Assembly: GCA_035263865.1 (NCBI GenBank)
Contig: DATFQX010000068.1
Location: forward strand, 11,170 to 75,169
DNA from: VAZQ01 sp035263865
Lineage (GTDB): Bacteria; Pseudomonadota; Alphaproteobacteria; Rhizobiales; Xanthobacteraceae
DNA length: 64,000 nucleotides
Reading direction: 5' to 3'
In this document: piece after piece, positions 1 to 8,686 of the stretch
How the letters are laid out: each line of letters opens with the position of its first letter
How positions within the stretch are numbered: position 1 is the first letter of the stretch
The notes under the pieces: generated by a model
What the model saw: only the letters and a program-made list of their open reading frames with translations
What the model was told of the DNA's origin: nothing
The model's database searches: none
Made by a program: the position numbers and the translations under genes

Positions 1-2
1 AC

Positions 3-1358
3 ATCTGGCGCGCTGCCGGGCATCCGGAGGCGGCGCTCGCCGCCGTCGATCTCACGGGGAACGAGCCGGTGCTGCCGTCCTCGTTTCGCGTGGGTACCGC
101 CGCGCAGGCGACCATTGCCGCCGCCGCTCTCGCTGCGAGCGAGCTGTGGCGGCTGCGCACGGGCCGTTTCCAGAGCGTCAGCGTCGACATGCGCAGCGCC
201 GCGATCGAATTCCGCAGCGAACGGTACTTGCGCGTCGACGGAAAGCCCCCGTCCGAGTATCACGACCCGATCGCGGGACTTTATCGTTGCGGCGACGGCC
301 GTTGGGCGCGGCTTCACACCAATTTGCCGCATCATCGCGATGGGGTTCTCGCGCTACTCGGCTGCCGTCACGAGCGCACGGCGGTGCAGCGCGCTCTCGA
401 CCAATGGGAGGCGGAGAAGTTGGAGACGGCCGCTGCCGAGGCCGGTCTCGTCGTGACCGCTTGCCGAACATTTCGCGAGTGGGACGACCATCCGCAGGGC
501 CGCGCCATCGCTCGCCTGCCCCTCTTCAGCATCGATCAGATCGGCGACGCGCCGGTTGAGCCCCTGCCCGCGGCCGAGCGCCCGCTGTCCGGGGTCAAGG
601 TCCTCGACTTGACACGCATCATTGCCGGCCCGGTATGCGGTCGCACGCTCGCCGCGCACGGCGCCGATGTGTTGCTGATCACGGCATCGCATCTGCCATC
701 GATGCAACCGCTGGTCATCGACACCGGACGGGGGAAATTGTCGGCATCGATCGATTTGCGCCAGGCCAGTGAGCGGGAGACGCTGGCCTCCGTGCTGCGG
801 GATGTGGACGTATTCGTGCAAGGCTACAGGCCACGGGCCATCGCGGCGTTCGGCTTCGGCCCGGACGACGTCGCCCGCATGCGGCCCGGGATCGTCTACG
901 TTTCGCTCTGCGCCTATGGTCAGGAAGGCCCGTGGGCAAGCCGGCGCGGATTCGATTCGCTGGTGCAGACGGCGAGCGGCCTCAATGCCGCCGAAGCGGA
1001 AGCTTTTGGCGCGAGCGAGCCGCGGCCCCTGCCGGCGCAAGTGCTCGACCACGCCACGGGTTACCTGATGGCCCTTGCGGCGATGTCGGCGCTCGCGCGC
1101 CGCGCCCAGCGAGGCGGCAGCTGGCACGTTCGCGTCTCACTCGCGCAGACGGGCTATTGGTTTCGCAAACTCGGGCGCATCGACGGCCTATCTTGTCCCG
1201 ATCCCGGTTTCGAGGCTGTGCGTGATCGGCTGGAGGAGACGCCATCCGGCTTCGGCCGGCTCACGGCCGTGCGCCACGCCGCTGTTATGAGTGAAACGCC
1301 GCCGTACTGGGTGCGGCCAACCGTGCCGCTCGGCACGCACGCGCCGGCTTGGCCGTAG
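3..1358 (+). CDS. CaiB/BaiF family III CoA-transferase, 5' end cut by window edge
   Basis: Likely moves CoA between a carboxylic acid and an acyl-CoA donor in a catabolic pathway. The frame is open back to base 3, so the GTG at 69 is an internal valine and the true start lies outside the window. The protein resembles the double-length family III members. The C-terminal half begins near LSGVKVLDLTRIIAGPVCGR, the typical N-terminal beta strand plus GP motif of a family III domain, followed by a DTGRGK segment and a GYRPRAIAAFGFGPDD segment. The preceding half is a second, more diverged copy of the fold (ELWRLRTGR, YLRVDGKPP). It ends with LGTHAPAW, usual in this group. The substrate cannot be told from sequence. 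It sits alone on the plus strand beside transport genes. Confidence 0.85.
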   Translation: MWRAAGHPEAALAAVDLTGNEPVLPSSFRVGTAAQATIAAAALAASELWRLRTGRFQSVSVDMRSAAIEFRSERYLRVDGKPPSEYHDPIAGLYRCGDGRWARLHTNLPHHRDGVLALLGCRHERTAVQRALDQWEAEKLETAAAEAGLVVTACRTFREWDDHPQGRAIARLPLFSIDQIGDAPVEPLPAAERPLSGVKVLDLTRIIAGPVCGRTLAAHGADVLLITASHLPSMQPLVIDTGRGKLSASIDLRQASERETLASVLRDVDVFVQGYRPRAIAAFGFGPDDVARMRPGIVYVSLCAYGQEGPWASRRGFDSLVQTASGLNAAEAEAFGASEPRPLPAQVLDHATGYLMALAAMSALARRAQRGGSWHVRVSLAQTGYWFRKLGRIDGLSCPDPGFEAVRDRLEETPSGFGRLTAVRHAAVMSETPPYWVRPTVPLGTHAPAWP

Positions 1359-1478
1359 AAGCAATAAGCGAAGCGCATTGCGCCGTTCATCCTCGAACTG
1401 CCCCTCGGGCCGCATAACCGAGATTCGCCGCCCGATTACTGCCGATACAGCGGTGCGACTGAGCTGAAGGTAGAACTT

Positions 1479-2575
1479 TTAGGTTTGGTCCCACGCGTAA
1501 CGACAATGATCCAGGTATGCGGCCTCGTGCGATGCCATCAGCTCCACCATGCTCACCCAGAGCCATGACGGCGCGTCCAGTGTTTTGGAGCGGTTGTGGG
1601 CCAACTCCGACTTCCAACTTCGACGCGTCGCGCCATCCATCTGACGCGCATGGGCGCGACCGACGACGCCCGCCAGATATCCTGCAATCGTCGTCGCCTG
1701 CTCTCGGCTGAGTTGGTCAATCTCGATTTTGAGGTCCTGCGGCATCAACTCCCGCACCGTGACGCTTTTGTCGAACAGTCGGCCGGCCATCATTCGCTCA
1801 CCCAGGTTCGGGGAAAGCGCCCGGGCCCCGAGGCAAAGATTGTTCGCACTAGGCTCCCTGTCGGCGACACCAACAAGTGCCGCATACCGCAGACGGCCGA
1901 GTAAACTACAACCTTTCATCCAATAGGCAGCATCCAGTACCTCGATCTTATCATCCCCGTGACGGCCTTTGAGCGCGGTGATGAGTTGTCGAGCGACGTC
2001 GCTGTTTAAAAGTTGCGTGAGGGCCTTCCGCTCCTTTTCGTGAGCCCCCAGAATCGCTTCCCCAGCGGAATCGTGGGCTTTACGTTCTCGATCCGCTCTT
2101 CAGCCAGTTGGCGCCACTTACGGTGAACCGCTCGGTCGAGGATCTCGCGGATCAGCTTCGGCCGATGGTCCTTTTCCGCTTTGCCACCGAACCTTCCAGC
2201 CAATGCCCTTTCGTAGCCGTTCATCATTTCTTCCAGCATCCTGGCCGTGGTCACGCCGGGCAGATCGGACCCTCGAGCCGCTGACGCCAACGACAGCGCC
2301 AGTCGGACGAGGTCGTGGAGGGGATTCCCAACGACGGTTTGATCAAGATCGCGAATTTGGACGTCCACGTGGCCGTCGGCGTCAGCGAGAGGTCCGAGAT
2401 TTCCCAGATGGCAGTCGCCGCAGATCCATACCGAGGGTCCTGCGGGCAGCTTGCGGCCCCCATCCTCCAGCCACTCATAAAACTTGACGGTGCTTCCGCG
2501 CCATTTTCAAATTACGCGTCCGTAGCAGAACCTCCGCTCGCTGATTGGTTGGGGTATCTCATGAAGTTCGACTAT
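1479..2575 (-). pseudogene. DUF2252 family protein, decayed remnant with two frameshifts and no N-terminus
   Basis: Three reading frames read in order give a recognisable DUF2252 protein, a family with a kinase-like (aminoglycoside phosphotransferase-like) core and unknown role. The first piece, from about 2555, ends in NLKMARK. A shift near 2495-2510 leads to WICGDCHLGNLGPLADADGH and QIRDLDQTVVGNPLHDLVRL, the core motifs, including the conserved CGDxHxxN and RDLDxxxxG residues. A second shift near 2040 leads to the C-terminal part ending at 1479 (LKGRHGDDKIEVLDAAYW, then VTVRELMPQDLKIEIDQL). No start codon or N-terminal domain is visible upstream, so the remnant is also truncated. The individual open frames are not separate genes. 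Confidence 0.8.
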
Positions 2576-2619
2576 GCGAAAATTGCCAGCCCAAAGCAGG
2601 CTACAAGCTGAGCGAGCTT

Positions 2620-3597
2620 TCAACTTCCATCGGCTTTGATCCCGGCGGCCTTGATGATCGGCCACCATTTTTCGATCTCGGCCTTCTGATAAGCGCCCAG
2701 CGCCTGCGGCGTCTGCTGCGCCGGCGGCGGAATTTCCTGGCCTTGATCGGCGAAGCGCTTTCGCACTCCGGCGTCGGCCAACGCCGCGCGTGCCGCCGCA
2801 TTGAGCTTTGCCATGATTTGGTCAGGCGTCCCTTTCGGCAGCCACAGCCCATGCCAGAACGAAGCATAAAGGCCTGGCACACCCGCCTCCTCCATCGTCG
2901 GAACGTCGGATGCGGCCCACCAGCGTGTTTTCGCCATCATGGCATAGGCCTTGATCTGTCCACTGCGCACCAGCGGATAGCTGGCCGCCGCCATCCCCAA
3001 ATTGAGATCGATGTGCCCTGCGATCAGATCTTGGTTGAGCGGCGCGCTACCGCGATACGGCACGAATTAAAATTTGGTGCCGGTCACGTTCTGGAAGTAG
3101 GCGCCGGTGACGTCCGACGCCCCGCCAACTCCCACCGTTCCGGCCGTGGCCTTTCCCGGATTTTGCTTGAGCCACGCAACCAGCTCCTTGAGATCATTGG
3201 GCGGCAGCGTCTTTGTCGCCACCAGCCAGATCGGCGTGTCGGCCAAGAGCGCGACCGGCTCGAAATCCTTCAAGACGTGGAAGGAGAGATTAAGCGTCGC
3301 GCCGTGCACGACATGCGTATTCCAATGGCCGATGCTGACGGTGTAGCCATCGGGAGCCGCACGCGCGACCTGTCCCACGCCGATGCTGCCGCCGCCACCG
3401 GTCACATTTTCAATGATGATGGATTGGCCGAGCGAGGTTTTCATGTGATCGGCCAGAATGCGTGCCAGTGTGTCCGTGGGTCCGCCCGCCGGATACGGCA
3501 CGACCACCGTGATCGGCCGCGCCGGATAGACCTCCGCTGCAGCGCTGGCCAAGCTCGTTGCGAGAAAGCCAGCCGCGATGGCGATAAGCTTGTGCAT
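2620..3597 (-). pseudogene. Bug/TctC-type periplasmic solute-binding protein, interrupted by an in-frame stop
   Basis: A tripartite tricarboxylate transporter receptor of the Bug family, which binds small carboxylates in the periplasm. The start ATG at 3597 is preceded by a good GGAGGAAAGG ribosome site and begins a signal peptide (MHKLIAIAAGFLATSLASAAA). Typical family motifs follow: YPARPITVVVPYPAGGPTDT, then ARAAPDGYTV. At 3067-3069 a TAA stop follows GTKF. The frame continues unchanged with FVPYRGSAPLNQDLIAGHID to the normal C-terminus. The family normally has Q here, so a single CAA to TAA change explains it. Without readthrough only the first lobe is made. No tctA or tctB membrane genes are nearby. 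It is divergent from the gene at 3642. Confidence 0.85.
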
Positions 3598-3641
3598 GTG
3601 ATTTCCTTTCCTCCCTCGCAATGACTCGGGTTCCTAGCGCC

Positions 3642-4628
3642 ATGCGCAAGTTGCAACTGACCCTCGCCTGCGGCCGTTATGATCGCACGCAAGCATTGAT
3701 TGACGGAAGGGTGCAGCCGGAAGGCGTCAACCTGACATTCCTACCACTCCGCCCAGGCGAGACCTTCTGGCGCATGCTCAACCACGGCGAGTTCGACGCA
3801 TCGGAAATGTCGCTCTCGTCCTATACGATTTTGCGCTCCGAAGGCGATACGCGCTTCATCGCAATTCCGGTGTTTCCGTCCCGGGTCTTTCGCCACTCGG
3901 CGCTCTACGTGCGCTCCGATGCGACGATCGAGTCGCCTCAAGACCTAAAGGGCAAGCGCGTGGGTGTCGGAAATTACCAGATGACGGCGGCCGTTTGGGT
4001 CCGCGGATTTCTCACCCACGATTACGGCGTCAAGCCGGAGGACATCGTATGTGTCACCGGCAAGCCGATCCGCTCCATCAAGCCGCCTGACGGCATCAGG
4101 GTCGAATCCATTCCGGCCGAAACGACGCTCGAGGCGATGCTCCAACGCGGCGAGATCGACGCGCTCATTTCGGTGATGATTCCCGGCGGATTTGGCACAA
4201 CCGTGCGGCGGCTGTTTCGGGATTCGCGCAAAGTCGAGATGGACTACTACAGCAGGACACGCATCTTTCCGATCATGCATACGCTTGTGCTGAAAACCGA
4301 GCTTTACAAAGAGAAACCGTGGCTCGCGGTCAGCTTGTATCAAGCCTTCTGTAGGGCGCGCGACATCGCCTACCGCTCGATGTATGACACCGATGCGTTG
4401 ACGATCAGTCTCCCCTGGATCGTCGACGAGGTGGAAGGAGCGCGCAGACTCTTCGGGCCGCAGGCCTGGGACTACTCGATCGATGGCAGCCTTCTGACGC
4501 TGAACGCTCTCCTCGCCTGCCTTGATGAGCAAAAGCTCGCGAAGCGCAGGATGAGCGTCGGTGAACTGTTCGTACCCAATATCAGCCCCGGTCTCGCCGA
4601 TTACCTCCGCGCAACAGGAGAAAGTTAA
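3642..4628 (+). CDS. 4,5-dihydroxyphthalate decarboxylase-like / periplasmic-binding-fold protein
   Basis: About 328 residues starting MRKLQLTLACGRYDRTQAL, the usual opening of the Pht5-like group that shares the type 2 periplasmic-binding fold (NMT1/ThiY-like). In-frame codons reach back to 3621, but the ATG at 3642 matches family starts. Visible family segments are a GRVQPEGVNLTFLPLRPGE stretch, the SLSSYTILRSEGD stretch, SPQDLKGKRVGVGNYQMTAA, and a C-terminal WIVDEVEGARRLFG. No signal peptide is visible, which fits an enzyme or cytoplasmic binding protein more than a transporter component. The family contains both true decarboxylases and many members of unknown function. It is divergent from the broken Bug gene, with about 45 bp between the starts. 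Confidence 0.75.
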   Translation: MRKLQLTLACGRYDRTQALIDGRVQPEGVNLTFLPLRPGETFWRMLNHGEFDASEMSLSSYTILRSEGDTRFIAIPVFPSRVFRHSALYVRSDATIESPQDLKGKRVGVGNYQMTAAVWVRGFLTHDYGVKPEDIVCVTGKPIRSIKPPDGIRVESIPAETTLEAMLQRGEIDALISVMIPGGFGTTVRRLFRDSRKVEMDYYSRTRIFPIMHTLVLKTELYKEKPWLAVSLYQAFCRARDIAYRSMYDTDALTISLPWIVDEVEGARRLFGPQAWDYSIDGSLLTLNALLACLDEQKLAKRRMSVGELFVPNISPGLADYLRATGES

Positions 4629-4735
4629 GCCGCTAATCGGCGCGCATCTCCACCAGCTGTTTACGCTGTAATAATACCGAAACGCGGCTGCGCTGTCCCC
4701 CGCGTCCCGCTATGCTGCACCCGGAGGCTCGTGTC

Positions 4736-5134
4736 ATGGCAAACATTCCCGACAAATATCTCGACCTGCTGCAGCGCAAGAAAGCGTTTGCGATCATCGC
4801 CACCCTCATGCCGGACGGATCGCCGCAAGCAACCCCGGTGTGGTTCGATTACACCAATGGTCTCGTTCGCGTGAACACCGCGAAAGGTCGCGTGAAGGCG
4901 CGCAATCTCAAACAAGGCGCCCCCGTGGCGATGGCGATCGTCGATCCGGACAATCCCTATCGCTATGTCCAGATTCGCGGGCGCGTCCGGCGGGTCAGCG
5001 AAGAGGGCGCCGCGCAGCACATCGATTCGCTCGCCAAGAAATATCTCGACAAGGACAAATATCCGTACGCGCAGCCGGGCGAAGTGCGCCTGCTGTGCGA
5101 GATCGAGCCGGCATCCGCATCCGGAATGGGCTGA
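4736..5134 (+). CDS. PPOX-class (pyridoxamine 5'-phosphate oxidase-like) flavin/F420-binding split-barrel protein
   Basis: A 132-residue protein starting MANIPDKYLDLLQRKKAF; the codons upstream to 4712 are unlikely to be translated. It has the split beta-barrel pattern of Rv1155-like PPOX proteins: AIIATLMPDGSPQATPVWFD, then VRVNTAKGRVKARNL and VRGRVR-like strands with a conserved D-P-x-N-P-Y turn, and the ending EVRLLCEIEP. Members bind FMN or F420 and reduce small substrates or protect against oxidants; the substrate is unknown. It stands alone, followed at once by a palindromic repeat. Confidence 0.8.
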   Translation: MANIPDKYLDLLQRKKAFAIIATLMPDGSPQATPVWFDYTNGLVRVNTAKGRVKARNLKQGAPVAMAIVDPDNPYRYVQIRGRVRRVSEEGAAQHIDSLAKKYLDKDKYPYAQPGEVRLLCEIEPASASGMG

Positions 5135-5158
5135 GCGGGACAGCGTAATCGCTTTTTG

Positions 5159-5237
5159 CCGTTCGTTCCCGCGCAAGCGGGAACCCAGCAGTCACGGACT
5201 GTGGCCCCTGGGTCCCCGCTTCCGCGGGGACGAACGG
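5159..5237. repeat. Palindromic repeat family A, copy 1
   Basis: An imperfect inverted repeat of about 79 bp bounded by CCGTTCG and CGAACGG, with two inner hairpins (CCCGCGCAAGCGGG and CCCCGCTTCCGCGGGG). Two related copies lie at 11584-11661 and 17735-17807. It sits in the intergenic space between the PPOX gene and the end of the next gene on the other strand, where it could also act as a transcript end. Both strands give PRKREP/RFRGD-like translations, as in other proteobacterial palindromic elements. Confidence 0.8.
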
Positions 5238-5328
5238 AGAGAATCCGATCTCACATCCCGATCGGCCTCACCCGTCGCGGGACGCCGCTGTAACCCACGC
5301 ACGCGACAGTGAGCGCGGTCCCGCCCCC

Positions 5329-6298
5329 TTATTCCGGCTTGATTTTGCCCGCGACGATCACCTGCTTCCATTTCTCGTATTCGGAGCGGGTGAAGGACGC
5401 GGCTTCCTCGGGACTGGTGCCGCGCGGCTCGACGCCGATCTTGGCGAACGCCGCCTTCAAGTCCGGATGCTGCAGCACTTTGTTGATTTCGCCGTTGAGC
5501 CTGTCCAGAACCGGCGGCGGCAGTCCGGCCGGTGCGTAGATGCCGATCCACAGGTCGACGTCGAAGCCGGGCAGGCTTTCCGCGACCGTGGGCACGTCGG
5601 GATAGACCGGGCTGCGCGCCAAGCTTGTCGTTGCAAGCGGCCGTACACGGTTGTCGCTGGTGAAGGGCACCGCGCCGGCGATGCTCGAGAACGCGAGCTG
5701 CACCTTGCCGCTCATGACGTCCGGGTAGGCCGCGCCGATGCCCCGATAGGGCACGTGCGTCATGTCGATGCCAGTGCGCAGCTTGATCATTTTCGCCCGC
5801 GAGGTGCGGTGCGGTGCCGATGCCGGCGGACGCGAAGTTGAGCTTGCCGGGATTGTCCTTCGCGTACGCAATCAATTCGGGCAGCGTGTTAACCGGCAGC
5901 TTCAGCGACGCGACGATCACCGCCGGCGAGGAGCCGACGATCGAGACCCCCTGAAGTCCCTTGAACAGGTCGTAGGGGACGTCCGCTTGCAGCGTCGGAT
6001 TGGAGACGAGCCCGGGATCCGTGAGCAGCATCGTGTAGCCGTCCGGAGCCGATCGCGCGACCACATCGGCGCCGACCATGCCGCCCGCGCCCGGACGGTT
6101 CTCTGGCACGACCGATTGTCCGAGACTTTCGCTCAGCCGCAGCGCGAGGTGTCGCCCGGCGGTGTCGATGATGCCGCCGGGAACGTAGGGCAGGATGAAG
6201 TGGATCGGCTTGCTGGGATAGGCCTGCGCCTGCAGCGTAGGCGGCGCGAGGACGGCTGCGCAGATCAACGCCGCCGATGCAAAGCGATACATACTCAT
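5329..6298 (-). pseudogene. Bug/TctC-type solute-binding protein, single-base frameshift
   Basis: Starts at ATG 6298 (MSMYRFASAALICAAVLAPP), a signal peptide, directly overlapping the stop of the preceding Bug gene (ATGA), so the two were translationally coupled. Family motifs are YPSKPIHFILPYVPGG, RSAPDGYTML, then PHLAGE. At about 5795 an extra A in an A run shifts the frame. The shifted frame continues with MIKLRTGIDMTHVPYRG through the normal end KQVIVAGKIKPE at 5329. The intact ancestor would be about 323 residues, a normal family length. The product made today would lack its second lobe. No associated tctAB genes are seen. Confidence 0.85.
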
Positions 6299-7307
6299 TT
6301 CTCCTCCGGCTTGATTCCCAATCGCGCGACCAATTCTTTGACCGCCGGAATTTCCGACGCAAGACGCGCGGCGAGTTCTTCGGGCGTCCCGCCGACGATT
6401 TGATACCCGGCACGGTGCGCCTGCTCGCGCGCTTCGGGCGACTTCAGCGCCGCCCTGGTGGCGCTCGACAAAACTGCAATGATCTCGGGCGGAGTTCCGG
6501 CGGGTGCAAACAGCGCGTTGAACGTATCCGAGACGAAGCCGGGGAAGCCGGACTCGATCATGGTCGGCACGTCCGGCAGCGAAAACCAACGCTCCGCTCC
6601 GGTCACCGCGAGCGCCGTGAACTTACCTTCCTTGATTAGCGGCTCGACCGGCGCGAGCGCGACCGACCCAAGCTCGACGGTCCCTTCCAGCACCGCCATG
6701 GTCGCGGGACCGCGCCCCGGTATGGGATGTGCACCATATCGATGCCGGCGCGCAGCTTGAGCTGCTCGGCCGTGAGATGCGACTTCGTGCCCGCGCCCGG
6801 GCTCGAATAGTTGAGCGCGCCGGGTGCGGCCTTGGCGCGCGCGACGAGATCGGCGATCGACCTGATGCCGGAATCGGCGCGCACGAACAGCACGTTCGGC
6901 GCGTTGACCAGTTCGCAGATCGGCGCGAAGTCGGTCAATGGATCGTAAGGCAGGCTCTTGTAGAGCGCGGGATTGACCGCAATGGCGGTCGAGGTGAGCA
7001 GCAGCGTGTAACCGTCGGGCGCCGCGCGGGCCGCAATTCCCATGCCGGGATTGCCGCCCCCGCCGCCGCGGTTGTCCACAATCACCGATTGGCCGAGCGA
7101 TCGCTGCAGGCCCACGGAGACGATGCGCGCAATGATGTCGGTCGGCCCGCCGGCGGGAAACGGCACGATCAGCGTGATCAGCCGTTCGGGATAGGCCGCC
7201 TGCGCGAGCTCGCCAGCGAGCGACCAAGCGATGGCGATCACGGCGGCCGCAAGCGCATGGCGCCGGCATACCCGCGCGGTCCATATTGGGCGTCCCCCAA
7301 AACGCAT
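6295..7307 (-). pseudogene. Bug/TctC-type solute-binding protein, single-base frameshift
   Basis: Likely start ATG 7307 (MRFGGRPIWTARV), followed by a signal-peptide-like helix (ALAAAVIAIAWSLAG) and the family opening YPERLITLIVPFPAGGPTD, then ARAAPDGYTLLL. The first frame runs to HIPYRGAVP near 6715. Loss of one G in the GCGCGGTCCC stretch shifts it, and the next frame continues with GPATMAVLEGTVELGSVALA and ends GIKPEEK at 6295. The stop overlaps the ATG of the next Bug gene. Two tandem, coupled Bug genes each broken by a different single-base change is unusual if the transport function was still under selection. Confidence 0.85.
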
Positions 7308-7583
7308 GGCTGCCCTGCGGTGGCGGAAAGACCAGCCGCGTCTCATACGAAAATGTATTCCACTCAACGGCTTAACTCGCTTTGAGTCGGTTCCATCACG
7401 CCCACGGAACCGATTTTCAATACAGCGCATTTCCGGACGTCACGTGTGGCTGGCGGGGGCTTGACTCATCTCGTTGCGACTCTTCTGGTCCTGCGTCTGA
7501 TCCACGCGAGCCTTGTGAGTGAAGTTTGGCTGATCGCCTCAAACGTTGTCGATGGCGTTCGGGGAAAACGGCGGGAGGTGGCG

Positions 7584-7790
7584 ATGGATTACGACTGGCT
7601 TTGGGTCATTCTGGCCGTGGGGGTGCTGGCCCCGGTCGGCTTCGTTCCGGTCGCACTGGCACGCGACGCGTGTGCGTGGTGGCGCGACTACCGCCGCGGG
7701 CGGCGTGACGGCGTGGCGTGGAACGTGAGTTACGAGCGCTCGTCCGCGCCGGGAGGTGACCGCCCGCACCGCCGGGATCACGGCGGCTAG
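7584..7790 (+). CDS. Small one-helix membrane protein, function unknown
   Basis: A 68-residue protein starting MDYDWLWVILAVGVLAPVGF, with one clear transmembrane helix (residues about 5-25) and a basic cytoplasmic tail (RDYRRGRRDG). A GGGAGG ribosome site lies just upstream of the ATG. A longer frame starts at 7446 but has no good ribosome site and contains a low-complexity leader, so 7584 is preferred. It is followed by a strong hairpin, which supports an independent transcript. I do not recognise the family. Confidence 0.55.
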   Translation: MDYDWLWVILAVGVLAPVGFVPVALARDACAWWRDYRRGRRDGVAWNVSYERSSAPGGDRPHRRDHGG

Positions 7791-7834
7791 CCGAGCTTTG
7801 TGTGTCGAATTGTTGTGCGTTGTGGCGTGAGCGT

Positions 7835-7865
7835 AGGGCCGCCCTTGTGAGGGCGGCCCTTATTT
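7835..7865. terminator. Bidirectional terminator hairpin
   Basis: A perfect 10-bp stem, AGGGCCGCCC with GGGCGGCCCT, around the loop TTGTGA, followed on the plus strand by TATTT. It lies between two genes that converge on it. Confidence 0.7.
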
Positions 7866-7880
7866 CTGGTGCGCCTGTCG

Positions 7881-8620
7881 TTATTGCGCCCTGGCCCCGC
7901 TTGCGGGGCTGGCCTGGCGGGGAAACCAGCGTGCTTGCAGGCGCGCAAATTCGCCGTTCTCGCGCAACGTCGCGAGCGTGCGTTGACCGTTTCGCATAGT
8001 GGCTGATTCTCTTTGGCGAAGGCGATGCCGAGCTGCTCGTGGGTCGGCAATTGCAGCACGACCGCCAATTGCGGGCGATCCTTCACCAGCCACGAGATGA
8101 CAGGAAAAAGTTTGATCACGAGACCGACGCGTCCAGCTTCGAGATCGTCGAGCGCGGTCGCGATGGCACGATACGGATAGTACTTGATGCCGGCGATGGC
8201 GCCTTCCGCCAAGAGACGCTTGGCGACGAAATCGGACGTGTTGCCGGACTGGATACCGGCGGTCAGGCCGCGCAGATCGCCAACCGACGCGACGTTCGGC
8301 GTCAACCGGCGATTCACCGCCACGCCCTGGTTGAACTCGAGATAAGGCTTCGAAAACAGCACGACGGCAGAGCGTTCCGGCGTGATCGTCGTTCCCGAGA
8401 TGACGGCGTCATAGTTGCCGGCGGCGAGGCCATCGAAGATGCCGTTGAAGTCGTCGCCTGAATACCGCAGCGGCCGCAAAGTAAGGCGGAGCTGCGAGCA
8501 AATCGCGCGCATCAGCTCGATGTCGAAGCCGCTCGCCGAGTCCTCCTCGAGGACATCGAAAGGTGGATCGGGATAGGCGGACGCGACGATCAACGTTCCC
8601 GGCGTCGAGGTCAGGGCCAT
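7881..8620 (-). pseudogene. Amino-acid-type ABC transporter substrate-binding protein (SBP_bac_3), frameshifted near the C-terminus
   Basis: Begins MALTSTPGTLIVASAYPDPP and carries the SBP_bac_3 hallmarks: GFDIELMRAICSQL, YDAVISGTTITPERSAVVLF, FSKPYLEFNQG, and a DLEAGRVGLVIKLFPVIS hinge. The C-terminal segment KENQPLCETVNA should continue TLATLRENGEFARLQARWF, but one base is missing near 7985, so that segment lies in the neighbouring frame ending at 7881. The present frame instead reads on for about 80 residues of low-complexity basic sequence to 7787. A stop codon lies just upstream of the ATG and no signal peptide is visible, so the N-terminus may also be damaged. No permease or ATPase genes are adjacent. 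Confidence 0.75.
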
Positions 8621-8686
8621 GGGCCGCGCCGATTGTTACACTCGTGCGGCAAGACGCTGGTGCGAAGGCGTGCCGTTCGCGAGGTC

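Noticed and set aside
2545..3624. A 359-codon plus-strand frame opposite the broken Bug gene
   Set aside because: Antisense to recognisable Bug sequence and rich in Arg and His. It has no family resemblance.
5192..6589. A 465-codon frame that extends Bug 2 at both ends
   Set aside because: The N-terminal extension lies in another Bug gene and the tail is antisense repeat sequence; the true gene starts at 6298 and is frameshifted.
5795..6720. Programmed frameshifting in the two tandem Bug genes
   Set aside because: No slippery heptamer with a downstream structure is evident, the shifts are in different directions, and other genes nearby are broken in unrelated ways.
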